From contig NZ_JALHMP010000004.1 in NCBI RefSeq assembly GCF_022843985.1, positions 154,269 to 218,268 on the forward strand: a stretch of DNA of 64,000 nt, given 5' to 3'. The DNA is from Phreatobacter sp. (GTDB lineage: Bacteria > Pseudomonadota > Alphaproteobacteria > Rhizobiales > Phreatobacteraceae). Both the position numbers and the translations under genes were made by a program. Positions 1 through 9,646 of the stretch are shown here, one piece after another (position 1 is the stretch's first letter; each line of letters starts with the position of its first letter). The notes beneath the pieces are model-generated. The model did not search any database. It worked only from the letters and a program-made list of their open reading frames with translations, and was not told where the DNA came from.

Positions 1-105
1 CAACGACCCCCTGAGCGCCATGTCTGCCGCCTGGCCGGTCACCGTCATGGCCAGCGTCATCGCCAGCGCTGCCAAACCCGTCGTCACTGTCGAACGCGCC
101 GTCAT
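1..105 (-). CDS. Secreted or outer-membrane protein, N-terminal fragment (runs off the left edge)
   Basis: Thirty-five codons are visible from an ATG at 105 down to the window edge. They encode a typical Sec signal peptide: a basic start (MTAR), an Ala/Leu/Met-rich hydrophobic core and a probable cleavage site after GQAA, followed by DMALRGSL. A purine-rich GAGGAGG-type Shine-Dalgarno lies just upstream of the ATG. The start of the mature part resembles the leader-proximal region of small rhizobial outer-membrane beta-barrel proteins, but too little is present to name a family. It is divergent from nadE, with about 150 bp of shared upstream DNA. Confidence 0.6.
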   Translation of the reverse strand, partial: MTARSTVTTGLAALAMTLAMTVTGQAADMALRGSL

Positions 106-253
106 GCCGGCCTCCTCGTGAGTCTCGGCTGTCTGCAACCGATCTCGATGGCCACCATTCATGAATCATCAAGGTTACCGCCCGGTTAAGCGCGGTGGGC
201 CGCTCTGCCGCTGACGCATTGAGAACCGCCGGCCTGCGCGTTACATCTCGCTG

Positions 254-1993
254 ATGACAAAGATGCCCTCCTCGCTTCTCATCGCCGTGGCCCAGCTCAA
301 TCCCGTGATGGGCGACGTCGCGGGCAATCTCGCCCGGGCCCGCGCCGCCCGTGCCGACGCGGCAGCGGCCAATGCCGACCTGCTCGTCTTCTCCGAACTC
401 TTCATCTCGGGCTATCCGCCGGAGGATCTGGTGCTGAAGCCGGCCTTCCAGGCGGCCTGTCGGCAGGCGACCGAGGCCCTCGCCCGCGACACGGCCGACG
501 GCGGGCCAGCGCTGCTCGTCACCACCCCCTGGGCCGAGGGCGGACGGGTCTTCAATGCCGTCGTCCATGCCGATGCCGGCCTGATCCAGGCCGTCCGTTT
601 CAAGGTCGACCTGCCGAACTATTCGGTCTTCGACGAGAAGCGCGTCTTCGCGCCGGGGCCGCTGCCGGGTCCTGTCAATGTGCGCGGCGTGCGCATCGGC
701 GTCCCCATCTGCGAGGACATCTGGGGCGAGGAGGTCGTCGAGACCCTGTCCGAGACCGGAGCCGAACTGCTGATCGTCCCCAACGGCTCGCCCTACCGCG
801 AAAGCGTCTATGACGAGCGCATGAGCACCATCGTCGCGCGGACCACCGAGAGCGGCCTGCCGCTGCTCTATGTCAACCAGATCGGCGGCCAGGATGAGCT
901 GGTCTTCGACGGCGCCTCGCTGGCGGTGAACGCCGACCATCGGCTCGCCATGCAACTGCCCGCCTTCACCGAGGCCATGGCCCTCGTCCAGGCGACCAAG
1001 ACGGACGGCACCTGGCGCCTCTCCGGACCCATCCATGGGCATGACAGCGGCGACGAGGCCAATTATGCGGCCTGCGTCCTGGGCCTGCGCGACTATGTCG
1101 AGAAGAACCGCTTTCCCGGCGTGGTGCTGGGCCTTTCCGGCGGCATCGATTCGGCCATCTGTGCCGCGATGGCGGTCGATGCTCTGGGGCCTGATCGCGT
1201 CCATTGCGTGATGCTGCCCTACCTCTATACGTCGGAGGATTCCCTGAAGGACGCCTTCGACTGCGCCAAGGCCCTCGGCGTGCGCTACGACATCGTGCCC
1301 ATCGCCGCGGCAGTGGACGGGCTGGAGGCGACTCTCGCGCCCCTCTTCAAGGGTACGACCCGCGACATCACCGAGGAAAACCTGCAGAGCCGCGCCCGCG
1401 GCACCATCCTCATGTCCATCTCCAACAAGTTCGGCGCCATGGTGGTGACGACGGGCAACAAGAGCGAGATGTCGGTCGGCTATGCCACGATCTATGGCGA
1501 TATGAACGGCGGCTACAATCCGGTGAAGGATCTCTACAAGTCCGAGGTCTTCCGCCTCTCGGCCTTGCGCAACCGCTGGAAGCCGGCTGGCGCCCTCGGC
1601 CCGGATGGCGAGGTCATCCCGGTCAACATCATCGTCAAGCCGCCGACCGCCGAACTGCGCGAGAACCAGAAGGATCAGGATTCGCTGCCGCCCTATGACG
1701 TCCTCGACGCCATCCTGGAGCGCCTGGTGGAACGCGAGGCCTCGGTCGCCGCCATCGTCGCGGAAGGCTATGACCTCGACACGGTGAAGAAGGTGGAGCG
1801 CCTCCTCGGCATTGCCGAATATAAGCGCCGCCAGGCCGCCCCCGGCGTCAAGGTCACCGCGCGCAATTTCGGCCGCGACCGCCGCTATCCGATCGTCAAC
1901 CGCTTCCGCGATTCCGGCGAGGCGCTGCCGGTGCCGGACATGACCGTGGTCAACCCCACCGCCATGCCGAAGCTCGACGTCGTGGACTTCTGA
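254..1993 (+). CDS. nadE: Glutamine-dependent NAD+ synthetase
   Basis: This 579-residue protein makes NAD+ from deamido-NAD+ (NaAD), ATP and glutamine, the last step of NAD biosynthesis, in the cytoplasm. Residues 1-260 form a nitrilase-type glutaminase domain with the Glu48 (FSELF), Lys117 (RFKVDLP) and Cys153 (PICEDIW) triad. Residues 270-579 are the synthetase domain with the ATP-pyrophosphatase P-loop SGGIDS at 295-300. Length is normal for the two-domain bacterial form. An in-frame ATG three codons downstream is an alternative start. Another NAD gene, nadD, lies near 62 kb but is not linked in an operon. Confidence 0.97.
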   Translation: MTKMPSSLLIAVAQLNPVMGDVAGNLARARAARADAAAANADLLVFSELFISGYPPEDLVLKPAFQAACRQATEALARDTADGGPALLVTTPWAEGGRVFNAVVHADAGLIQAVRFKVDLPNYSVFDEKRVFAPGPLPGPVNVRGVRIGVPICEDIWGEEVVETLSETGAELLIVPNGSPYRESVYDERMSTIVARTTESGLPLLYVNQIGGQDELVFDGASLAVNADHRLAMQLPAFTEAMALVQATKTDGTWRLSGPIHGHDSGDEANYAACVLGLRDYVEKNRFPGVVLGLSGGIDSAICAAMAVDALGPDRVHCVMLPYLYTSEDSLKDAFDCAKALGVRYDIVPIAAAVDGLEATLAPLFKGTTRDITEENLQSRARGTILMSISNKFGAMVVTTGNKSEMSVGYATIYGDMNGGYNPVKDLYKSEVFRLSALRNRWKPAGALGPDGEVIPVNIIVKPPTAELRENQKDQDSLPPYDVLDAILERLVEREASVAAIVAEGYDLDTVKKVERLLGIAEYKRRQAAPGVKVTARNFGRDRRYPIVNRFRDSGEALPVPDMTVVNPTAMPKLDVVDF

Positions 1994-2026
1994 CCACCCG
2001 CCCGGCGCGTCTGCTCCGCAGCGGCC

Positions 2027-2830
2027 CTATTGCCCCAGAGTGAAGGAATAGGTGACGCTGGTGCCGACCGTGAACTGGTTGGCACTGCCGCGCTGGGTGA
2101 CGAGCGGAGCGCCGGCCGCACTCCCGGCGAGCCAGTCATAGGCCGCAAAGCCGGTGACGGTCCAGCCGGCATCGAAGCGATAGGCCACCTGTGCCACCGC
2201 GCCATATTTCATCAGGCCGCCGCGCGCCTGGAAGGCAGCGAGCCCCGAGGCGATGCTCTCAGGCGCCGAGACCGAGAAATAGGTGGAGGCGTAGCGGTCG
2301 CTCCCGAAGAAGGAGCGCGGGCCGACCGAAACGGTCCAGCGCGGCGCCGGCCGCCAGATGACATCGGCGCCGGCATTGCCGACCAGCGCGGCATGACCGC
2401 CGATACCGTGGCGCACCGCCGCGCGCAGCCGCAGCCACTCGACCGGGAAAAGCTCCGCAAAGGCGCCGGCCTCGATGGTGAAGCCGACATCGGCGAGGCC
2501 GGCGAGCCTGGCATCGTCGCGCGCCCGGCGTGCGCCCGTCAGGGTGAGGTTCGGCCCGACGCGCAGCCATCCGAGATCGACGATGGCCGGTGCGATGCCG
2601 TCGTCGAAGGAAGAGAAGCGCTCCGGCGAGCCAGGGGCGCGGAGCGACAGGCGCGGCAGGATCATCGGCCCGAGCCGGCTCGACCCCATCCACAGGGGCA
2701 CGGCGGTGACGGTGCCGCCCAGCGTGACCGTCCAGCCGCGGGCAGCCTCGGGCAGGGGCTGGGACGACGCGGGAAGAGCGGCAAGGCCGAGGACCGCCGA
2801 GGCGATGAGAATACGGGACAGCATGAACAC
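2027..2830 (-). CDS. MipA/OmpV family outer membrane protein
   Basis: The 267-residue product has a signal peptide (residues 1-24, ending ASSQ) followed by alternating hydrophobic and polar strands rich in Gly, aromatics and Arg, and a terminal aromatic strand (VTYSFTLGQ). This is the pattern of the 10- to 12-stranded MipA/OmpV barrels. Family members act as outer-membrane scaffolds or porin-like proteins (MipA bridges MltA and PBP1B in E. coli); the precise role here is unknown. It converges on nadE with 33 bp between the stop codons. A second in-frame Met at residue 3 could be the start. Confidence 0.85.
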   Translation of the reverse strand: MFMLSRILIASAVLGLAALPASSQPLPEAARGWTVTLGGTVTAVPLWMGSSRLGPMILPRLSLRAPGSPERFSSFDDGIAPAIVDLGWLRVGPNLTLTGARRARDDARLAGLADVGFTIEAGAFAELFPVEWLRLRAAVRHGIGGHAALVGNAGADVIWRPAPRWTVSVGPRSFFGSDRYASTYFSVSAPESIASGLAAFQARGGLMKYGAVAQVAYRFDAGWTVTGFAAYDWLAGSAAGAPLVTQRGSANQFTVGTSVTYSFTLGQ

Positions 2831-2999
2831 GGGCTACGCTTGAAGAGGGTGATCCGACGGTAGTCGAGCGGAGTTAACGGGATACTCTTACGGCTGACCG
2901 CCTTCACCGGATCCTGCACCCGCACACCGCGGAGGCTGGACCTCGCCGCGCCGCCGGGCTACTGCGACCACTGGAAAGACCAGATCGAGGCCACTCGCC

Positions 3000-3701
3000 A
3001 TGACCGATCCCGAAATCCTCAAGCGTGACGCCGCGGCCAAGGCGCTCACCTTTGTCGAGGACGGCATGCGCCTCGGCCTCGGCACGGGCTCGACGGCGAA
3101 GCACTTCGTCGATCTCCTGGCCGAACGGGTGAGGTCCGGCCTCAAGGTGGTCGGCGTGCCGACCTCCGAGGTGACGCGGGCCCAGGCCGAGCGGCTCGGC
3201 GTGCCGCTGACGACCCTCGACGAGACGCCGGCACTCGACATCACCATCGACGGCGCCGACGAGATCGACCCGGCGCTCAACCTCATCAAGGGGGGCGGCG
3301 GTGCGCTGCTGCGCGAGAAGATCGTCGCTGCCGCCTCGGACCGCATGATCGTCATCGCCGATGCCTCCAAGCGGGTCGCCACCCTCGGTCGCTTTCCGCT
3401 GCCGATCGAGGTGAACGCCTTCGGGCTCGGCGCCACCGAACGCGCCGTCTCCCGGGTCCTCGAGGCCTGCGGCTGCCCCGGCCCCCTGACGCTGCGCCGC
3501 AAGGCCGACGGCCATGTTTTCGTCACGGACGGCGGGCACATGATCCTCGATGCGGCCTGCGCGCGAATCCCAGATCCCCCCACGCTCGGCTCCCGTCTTC
3601 ACTCCGTGCCCGGTGTGGTCGAGCACGGCCTGTTCATTGGTCTGGCGTCCATCGCGATCATCGCTTCCCCTGGCGGCGCAGAGGTCGTAGGACGTGTTTG
3701 A
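3000..3701 (+). CDS. rpiA: Ribose-5-phosphate isomerase A
   Basis: This 233-residue enzyme interconverts ribose 5-phosphate and ribulose 5-phosphate in the non-oxidative pentose phosphate pathway. Diagnostic motifs are GLGTGSTA in the phosphate-binding loop, DGADEID carrying the catalytic Asp pair, and [11 protein letters not shown] with the catalytic Lys/Glu region. Length matches RpiA. The next gene follows 55 bp downstream on the same strand with its own ribosome-binding site. Confidence 0.97.
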   Translation: MTDPEILKRDAAAKALTFVEDGMRLGLGTGSTAKHFVDLLAERVRSGLKVVGVPTSEVTRAQAERLGVPLTTLDETPALDITIDGADEIDPALNLIKGGGGALLREKIVAAASDRMIVIADASKRVATLGRFPLPIEVNAFGLGATERAVSRVLEACGCPGPLTLRRKADGHVFVTDGGHMILDAACARIPDPPTLGSRLHSVPGVVEHGLFIGLASIAIIASPGGAEVVGRV

Positions 3702-3756
3702 CAATCGAGCCGCCTCGGTCAGGCGCGGCCTCAAGACTTCCCGAGGAGTGATCCCG

Positions 3757-4308
3757 ATGTTCGTCCGTTCGTTTGCAGCAGCCCTGGCGGCCTGCGCCCT
3801 CATCACGACCGCCGCCACGGCGCAGACCCAGAGGCCGGCGGCGCCCCTCGCCCAGGCGGCGCCCCAGGCGGCCGCCGCCGCGCCGGCGCCTGCCGCCGAC
3901 CATGTCGCCCTCGCCCGTCAGGTTGTCGAGCTCTCCGGGGCCTCGGCCTCCTTCGAGAACGTCATCCCCGCTTTCGTCGAGCAGGCGAAGTCGCTGTTCC
4001 TGCCGACCAATCCCGATCTTGGCCGCCAGTTCAACGAGGTCGGCGACCAGCTCAAGGCCGAGTTCCAGCCGCGCGTCAACGAACTGATCCAGGGCATCGC
4101 CGTGGCCTATGCCCAGCGCTTCACGGTAGAGGAACTACGCCGCATCCAGGCCTTCTACCAGTCGGCGGATGGCCAGAAGCTGGTGCGCACTATTCCCTCG
4201 ATCATGGAAGAGACCTTCGGCCGGTCGCAGCAGTGGAGCCAGGTGGTGACGCGGGACATCGTCGCCCGCTTCCGCGAGGAATTCGCCAAGCGCGGCATCC
4301 GGCTCTGA
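3757..4308 (+). CDS. DUF2059 domain secreted protein
   Basis: The chosen ATG follows GAGGAGTGATCCCG and begins a clear signal peptide (MFVRSF...TTAATAQ), giving 183 residues; a longer reading frame from 3694 would overlap rpiA and bury the signal. After cleavage comes an Ala/Pro-rich linker (about residues 25-48), then an alpha-helical DUF2059 domain with the family hallmark FTVEELRRIQAFYQS and a following SADGQKL. DUF2059 proteins are periplasmic and of unknown biochemical function. The downstream hairpin at 4345-4363 probably ends the transcript. Confidence 0.85.
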   Translation: MFVRSFAAALAACALITTAATAQTQRPAAPLAQAAPQAAAAAPAPAADHVALARQVVELSGASASFENVIPAFVEQAKSLFLPTNPDLGRQFNEVGDQLKAEFQPRVNELIQGIAVAYAQRFTVEELRRIQAFYQSADGQKLVRTIPSIMEETFGRSQQWSQVVTRDIVARFREEFAKRGIRL

Positions 4309-4344
4309 GGTCGGACGGCTCTCATCCATTCCCGCAGTCTCAAG

Positions 4345-4363
4345 CGCCGGCCTCGTGCCGGCG
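4345..4363 (+). terminator. Hairpin terminator after the DUF2059 gene
   Basis: A 7-bp GC stem (CGCCGGC/GCCGGCG) with loop CTCGT is followed by TTGTCGTGTCCG, a weak U-rich tail. The same 12-nt tail follows the hairpin behind the TerC gene at 59113. Confidence 0.6.
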
Positions 4364-4529
4364 TTGTCGTGTCCGGCTCTCCACGGCGCCACGATCGGCT
4401 GGCTGCCGCGCATTCGCCGTTCAACTCTTAAATTCCCTACGTATTCATCTCTGATGACTGATGTATATCAAGGACAGACCGGTATCTCCGCCTTAGCCTT
4501 TTCCGAACTTGATGGAAAAGGAGGTCCGC

Positions 4530-4988
4530 ATGAACATTGTCAGAACATCAATCGCGGCAGGAATTCTTGGCGCCTGCTTCATCGTCCTGCCCGCATCGGC
4601 GCAAACCATTCCCCAGCGTGATCCGGCCGTGGCCGGCGCCTTGGCGGCGATCACCCCCGACGGCCAGGTCGAGATGCAGGGCCGTCGTGGCGGCGGCTTC
4701 CGCACTGGTGGCGGGGGCGTCCGAGCCGGTGGTGGTGGTGGCGGCCGGGGAGGCTTCCGCGGTGGCGGCGGCCGGGGAGGCTTCCGCGGTGGCGGCGGCC
4801 GGGGCGGGTTCGGCGGCGGCGGTGGTGCGGGAGCAGCCGCGGTGGCGATCGGCATACTCGGGGCCGCGATCATCGCTTCCGAGGCGGCACGGGCCCGTGC
4901 ACCTCGCGATTGCTGGATCGAGCGCCAGCGGGTCCGTGACGAGTGGGGCCGCACGATCGGCTTCCGCCGCGTGCGCATCTGCAACTGA
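4530..4988 (+). CDS. Glycine-rich secreted or membrane-anchored protein
   Basis: The ATG at 4530 is preceded by a strong AAGGAGG and starts a signal peptide (MNIVRTSIAAGIL...PASAQ), giving 152 residues. The middle (about residues 50-95) is a low-complexity run of GGGGRGGFR units encoded by a 27-bp tandem repeat. A short Ala/Ile/Val-rich hydrophobic stretch follows (about 98-115), then a conserved-looking C-terminus with two Cys (DCWIERQRV...RRVRICN). Small secreted proteins of this design are common in Hyphomicrobiales, with no assigned function. An AT-rich promoter-like stretch (4425-4470) precedes it and a strong terminator follows. Confidence 0.8.
   Translation: MNIVRTSIAAGILGACFIVLPASAQTIPQRDPAVAGALAAITPDGQVEMQGRRGGGFRTGGGGVRAGGGGGGRGGFRGGGGRGGFRGGGGRGGFGGGGGAGAAAVAIGILGAAIIASEAARARAPRDCWIERQRVRDEWGRTIGFRRVRICN
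4744..4824 (+). repeat. Three 27-bp tandem repeats inside the glycine-rich gene
   Basis: Copies start at 4744, 4771 and 4798. Each encodes a GGGGRGGFR-like nonapeptide; the third copy has drifted (GGF without the final Arg). Copy number may vary by slippage. Confidence 0.85.
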
Positions 4989-5011
4989 ACTCGGGTTCAG
5001 ACTGGACAACA

Positions 5012-5043
5012 GGCCTGCGCGCCGGGAAACCGGCGCGCAGGCC
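5012..5043 (+). terminator. Strong hairpin terminator with GAAA loop
   Basis: A perfect 14-bp inverted repeat (5012-5025 with 5030-5043) closes on a GAAA tetraloop, 24 bp after the glycine-rich gene. No long U-tract follows, so it may act with Rho or protect the 3' end. Confidence 0.75.
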
Positions 5044-5235
5044 GCTCCGGTTTCGTGAGAGGTCGGGCCTCGGCACTGAGGATGGGGACCGGACGACGTC
5101 GATCCATGAGCGCGGGCGCCGTCTCACGCTCCTCGCGCGCTTGTGTCCTCGTCTGCCTGTGATAATCGCTTGATCGACCCATCTGTCGGGTGCGGCCAAT
5201 CCGCGACGGACGCCGGTTGTTTCAAGGATGCCCTT

Positions 5236-6609
5236 ATGACCTTCGACGTCGACCTCTTCGTGATCGGTGGCGGCTCGGGCGGCGTGCGGGCGGCCCGCAT
5301 CGCCGCGACCCACGGGGCCAAGGTCATGCTGGCCGAAGAATACCGGATGGGGGGCACCTGCGTCATCCGCGGCTGCGTGCCGAAGAAACTGATGGTCTAT
5401 GCCTCGCAGTACCACGAGCATTTCGCCGATGCCGCGGGCTTCGGCTGGACGGTCGGTCCGGCGACATTTGACTGGCCGACCTTCATCGCTGCGAAGGATA
5501 AGGAAATCGGCCGCCTCGAAGGCCTCTATGGCGCCAACCTCGTCAAGGCCGGCGTCGAGATTGTCGCGCAGCGCGCCACCATCGCCGGCCCGCAGGCCGT
5601 CCGCCTCGCCGATGGCCGTGTCGTCACTGCCCGGCACATCCTGGTCGCCACCGGCGGCCGTCCCTCGACCGACGACGCCCTGCCGGGGCGTGACCTGGCC
5701 ATTTCCTCCAACGAGGTCTTCCACCTCGCCGAACAGCCAAAGCGCATCGTCATCGCTGGCGGTGGCTATATCGCCGTGGAGTTCGCCGGCGTCTTTGCCG
5801 GCCTCGGATCGGAGGTGACGCTCGTCTATCGCGGATCGAAGATCCTGCGCGGCTTCGACGAGGATGTCCGCGGCCACCTCATGGCGGAGTACCGGAAGAA
5901 GGGCATCCGCCTGGTCATGGGCGAGGTTTTCACCAGCCTCAGCCGCACGCCGGGCGGCATTGCGGTCGCCTTCAAGAACGGCCAGGCGCCGATCGAGGCG
6001 GACCAGGTGCTGATGGCGATAGGCCGAAAGGCCAACACCGCCGGTCTCGGCCTCGCCGAAGCCGGCGTCACCCTCGGCGCAGGCGGCGAGATCATCGTCG
6101 ACGAGGAGAGCCGCACCTCCGTGCCCTCCATCTATGCGGTCGGCGACGTCACCGACCAGGTCAACCTGACACCGGTCGCTATCCGTGAGGGCCATGCCTT
6201 CGCCGACACCGTCTTCGGCGGCAAGCGCTGGACGGCCGATCACGCCATCATTCCGACGGCCGTCTTCTCCGAGCCGGAGATCGGCACGGTGGGCCTGTCG
6301 GAGGAGCAGGCGCGGCTGTCGGGCTGCGCCCTCGACATCTACAAGGCGACCTTCCGGCCGATGAAGCATACGCTGTCGGGCCGCGACACCCGGATGTTGA
6401 TGAAACTCGTCGTCGACGGCGAGACCGACAAGGTCCTCGGCGTCCATATCTGCGGACCTGACGCTGGGGAAATGATCCAGCTCGCCGGCATTGCCGTGAA
6501 GATGGGCGCCACCAAGGCCGACTTCGATGCGACCATGGCGGTTCACCCGACCGCCGCGGAAGAACTCGTGACCATGCGCACGCCGAGTGCGCGTTACCCG
6601 AAGGGCTAG
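5236..6609 (+). CDS. gor: Glutathione-disulfide reductase
   Basis: This 457-residue FAD flavoprotein reduces GSSG with NADPH in the cytosol. The FAD Rossmann motif is GGGSGGVRAA (11-20). The redox disulfide is Cys42/Cys47 in GGTCVIRGCVPKK. A second dinucleotide motif, GGGYIAVEFAG, is followed by Arg-containing YRGSKILRGFD, consistent with NADPH preference. The C-terminal HPTAAEE (from His437) supplies the catalytic His/Glu across the dimer. The start at 5236 follows AAGGAT; a longer frame from 5143 adds residues without family resemblance. Confidence 0.96.
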   Translation: MTFDVDLFVIGGGSGGVRAARIAATHGAKVMLAEEYRMGGTCVIRGCVPKKLMVYASQYHEHFADAAGFGWTVGPATFDWPTFIAAKDKEIGRLEGLYGANLVKAGVEIVAQRATIAGPQAVRLADGRVVTARHILVATGGRPSTDDALPGRDLAISSNEVFHLAEQPKRIVIAGGGYIAVEFAGVFAGLGSEVTLVYRGSKILRGFDEDVRGHLMAEYRKKGIRLVMGEVFTSLSRTPGGIAVAFKNGQAPIEADQVLMAIGRKANTAGLGLAEAGVTLGAGGEIIVDEESRTSVPSIYAVGDVTDQVNLTPVAIREGHAFADTVFGGKRWTADHAIIPTAVFSEPEIGTVGLSEEQARLSGCALDIYKATFRPMKHTLSGRDTRMLMKLVVDGETDKVLGVHICGPDAGEMIQLAGIAVKMGATKADFDATMAVHPTAAEELVTMRTPSARYPKG

Positions 6610-6623
6610 CCGGTGCCGCCGGC

Positions 6624-6968
6624 CTAGCCGCAATCGCCGATGAGGCGCTGGGCCACCCAGCCGATGCGGCCGGTGCGGAATTCCGGCTGGCTCGGGGTAT
6701 TGAGCTCGCCGTTCCAGGAGATGACCTGCGTCCACCGCCCGGAGCGGATGACCTCGCCCTGGTTGCGGGCCCGCAGGTGGACGCTGTGGCCGGTCTTCAT
6801 GCGGGCGATCAGCCGTGAGTCGGCGGACGGCCCTGCCCGGAGCGCGGCGAAGCCGTCGGGCGTCGGCAGGACCTCGCAGACGGCGTTGATCGCCTTGGCG
6901 GGTGAGGCGGCCCCCATCAGCCCAAAGAAGGCGGCGGCGAGGGTGGCCTTCGAGGCGAGGCGGGTCAT
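6624..6968 (-). CDS. Secreted SH3b-domain protein
   Basis: From the ATG at 6968 the product has 114 residues: a signal peptide (MTRLASKATLAAAFFG...SPAKA) and one bacterial SH3-like domain with the usual ALRAGPS start, a KTGHSVHLR core strand and the closing GWVAQRLIGDCG. Two Cys could form a disulfide. Such single-domain periplasmic SH3b proteins are thought to bind cell-wall peptides; this one's function is unknown. It lies between gor (convergent, 14 bp) and the penicillin-acylase-like gene. Confidence 0.75.
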   Translation of the reverse strand: MTRLASKATLAAAFFGLMGAASPAKAINAVCEVLPTPDGFAALRAGPSADSRLIARMKTGHSVHLRARNQGEVIRSGRWTQVISWNGELNTPSQPEFRTGRIGWVAQRLIGDCG

Positions 6969-7079
6969 GGGCGCAGTCTCCGGCGGGCGGTGCCACCGCA
7001 ATAGGGCCGCGGTCGTTCCGGGGCGTGACGGCGAAGGCTGTCCCGACATTTCAAATGCAGCGGCGGCGCTGCGCCTCGC

Positions 7080-9536
7080 TCAGCGCGGCGTGATGGTCAG
7101 CGTGCCGATGGCGCCGCGTTCAATATCACTGCGCCGGGTGCGCATGGGGAGATACTGGACCGCGGCCCAGCGCCCGGCGAGGTTGCGGTAGAGGCGCGAG
7201 GTCGGCAGGCCCGACTGCCCGGTGGAATGCATGAACAGCGAGCGCTCCGGATCGGCCATGTCGTAGATCGCTCTCAGCGAAGCCGCATGGCGCGACACGA
7301 AAGGCTCGGCCTCGTTGCGGATCGTATGCCGGTTGACATTGACCGTGTAGGTGTCGCCGGGAACCGGCACCCGCACGTCGAACAGCGCTGCCAGCCCCGG
7401 CACCCGCGCGAAGGGCCGATGTTCGGAGCGCGCGTCATGAGCAACGCCCCAGCGCCAGGCACGCCAGTCCGCACCATAGCGACGCTCGAGATCGGCAAGC
7501 GCGAGGTCGAGGGCGCGCGACACCAGCACCGGACAGGTGGAGGCCTCGCCGGCGCCGGCGACGCCCAAGCACCAGGCCCCCTGCCCGCCCGCATCGGAGA
7601 GCACGGCCTTCATGAACACCTGCCGCTGGTCCCAGAGCGCGGGGAAGAGGTCCGGCCCGAGTTCGTCAGCATAGACGAGGCGGGCGAACTCGCGCATCCA
7701 GGCGGTGACGAGCAGGGGCTCGGCCCGATCCAACGCCATGGTGCCGTCGAACCCCGCGAGGGCAGCGACCACCTCCCGCACCCGTTCCGGCATCGCGCGC
7801 GCCCGCGCGGCCTCCCCTGTCCGATGGGCCGCCAGCAGCAGCGGCAGGATCTCCCGCACCGCGCCCGAGCGGTGGTCAGCCTGGATCCGCCGGAACGAGC
7901 CGACCGAGTGGGCCTCCCGACCGGCCAGAAGCTCCGCGATCCGTTCGGCGCGGTGCGGCGTCGCCCATTCATAGGTGATGTGGTGCGGATAGCCGGGCGG
8001 GGTGATCCGCTCGTTCGCGGTAATCTTGAAGCCGCGCGCCGGGTTGAACTCCTGCGGCAGATCCTCGAAAGGGATGAACCCCGCCCAGTCGTAGCGGGAA
8101 TCCCAGCCAGGCGCCGGGAAGAGCCCTTTCAGGTCGTTCTCCGGCTTGCGCACCGGCACCCGGCCCGCCGCCACTAAACCGATATTCCCGTCCACGTCGG
8201 CATAGACCATGTTCTGCTGCGGGGCGTGGTAGTGCCGCGCCGCCGCCATGAACTCCGGCCAGTCGCGGGCGCGGTTGAGCCGCGCGAAGGCCTGGACGGT
8301 GAGATTGTCCGGGCTCAGCGCCGTCCACTGCAGCGTGAGCGCATGACCCTCCGGCACCGCCCGGGTCGCGCTGGCCGAGGCACCATCGGAAATGACCGGT
8401 CCATGACGGGAGAGGCGCACGGTGAGAACCACGTTGGGCGCGCCGCGCACGCCGATGACCTCGCGCACGGTCTCGAAACGGGCCCAGCCATCTGGTGTCT
8501 GATAGCGCCCGGAATCACTGGGATCGATCCGCTGGATATAGACGTCCTGCACGTCCGGCCCAGTATTGGTGAAGCCCCAGGCGATGCGGTCATTGCGGCC
8601 GAGGACGACGCTCGGAACGGCGGGCATGGTGGCGCCGATGACCGTCCCGGAGGGCGACGTCAGCCGCGCGAAATACCACAGTGCTGGCGCCGACAACCCC
8701 AGATGCGGATCGTTGGCGAGGAGCGGCCGTCCCGTTTCGGAGCGGGCGCCCGACACCACCCAACTGTTGGAGCCAACGCCCTTGAGGCCGAGCCCCAAGG
8801 GCTCGATGAGGGTGGCTGCGCGCCGGGCCTGAGGCGCCAGTGACCGATAGAGCCCCGCATAGTCCGGGAGATCGGGAAAGCTCTCGCCAGGGGCCGCGGG
8901 AAGGAACTCGGCGATCTGCCGCATCGTCAGGCCGCGCTGCACCAGGCGCAGACGGGTCAGTTCGGCATTGAGATTGCCGCCGAGGTCGAGGGCCATCATC
9001 AGCGACCATCCGATCGAATCGATGGGCGACCAGGGCTCGGGCGCAGGTGCCTGCAGCAGCTGAAATTCGGGCGGCAGCGGCCCGGCTCGTGTCGCCAGAT
9101 AGGCGTTCACCCCCCGCGCATAGGCGGCGAGCAACACCCGGGTTTCCCCGTCGAGATTGGCGAAGATCGCCTCGGCGGTCCGCCTGATGCCGAGGGTACG
9201 GAGGAATCGGTCAGTCTCCAGCCCGGAAGCGCCGACGATCTCCGCCAGGCGGCCGTTGGCGATGCGTCGATTCATCTCCAACTGCCAGAGCCGATCCTGG
9301 GCATGGACGAAACCCAGTGCCGCCGTCGCATCCTGCTCGCTGGTTGCGAAAATATGCGGGATCCCCTCCCCGTCCCGGACGATCTCGACCGGGCGCTCGA
9401 AACCCGGCAAGGCGATGGTGCCGGCGACCTGCGGCTCGATTGCACGCACATACCAGGCGACGAGGGCCGCGACGCCCAGCAGGGCGACCAGGAGAACCCG
9501 GAGGCTCCACGTCATCAGGCGGCGGAGAAGACGCAT
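7080..9536 (-). CDS. Penicillin acylase family (Ntn) hydrolase
   Basis: The 818-residue precursor begins with a membrane anchor or uncleaved signal (about residues 10-29) and is built like the penicillin G acylase/AHL acylase group. The alpha region comes first, then the autoprocessing site GSNSW, where Ser256 would become the N-terminal nucleophile of the beta chain, then the LLANDPHLGL motif. Family members hydrolyse amide bonds of beta-lactams, acyl-homoserine lactones or other N-acyl compounds in the periplasm, and the substrate cannot be read from sequence. The gene is monocistronic, with the small 9647 gene divergent from it. Confidence 0.9.
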   Translation of the reverse strand: MRLLRRLMTWSLRVLLVALLGVAALVAWYVRAIEPQVAGTIALPGFERPVEIVRDGEGIPHIFATSEQDATAALGFVHAQDRLWQLEMNRRIANGRLAEIVGASGLETDRFLRTLGIRRTAEAIFANLDGETRVLLAAYARGVNAYLATRAGPLPPEFQLLQAPAPEPWSPIDSIGWSLMMALDLGGNLNAELTRLRLVQRGLTMRQIAEFLPAAPGESFPDLPDYAGLYRSLAPQARRAATLIEPLGLGLKGVGSNSWVVSGARSETGRPLLANDPHLGLSAPALWYFARLTSPSGTVIGATMPAVPSVVLGRNDRIAWGFTNTGPDVQDVYIQRIDPSDSGRYQTPDGWARFETVREVIGVRGAPNVVLTVRLSRHGPVISDGASASATRAVPEGHALTLQWTALSPDNLTVQAFARLNRARDWPEFMAAARHYHAPQQNMVYADVDGNIGLVAAGRVPVRKPENDLKGLFPAPGWDSRYDWAGFIPFEDLPQEFNPARGFKITANERITPPGYPHHITYEWATPHRAERIAELLAGREAHSVGSFRRIQADHRSGAVREILPLLLAAHRTGEAARARAMPERVREVVAALAGFDGTMALDRAEPLLVTAWMREFARLVYADELGPDLFPALWDQRQVFMKAVLSDAGGQGAWCLGVAGAGEASTCPVLVSRALDLALADLERRYGADWRAWRWGVAHDARSEHRPFARVPGLAALFDVRVPVPGDTYTVNVNRHTIRNEAEPFVSRHAASLRAIYDMADPERSLFMHSTGQSGLPTSRLYRNLAGRWAAVQYLPMRTRRSDIERGAIGTLTITPR

Positions 9537-9646
9537 GGCACGACACCCGTTGCAAGCGGCGGGAGTTGATCATCCGACCGGGAACCGGGCAAGCTACCCG
9601 CCTTTCGACACCAGCAACCCGCACCACCGCCGACGAGGAGATCACC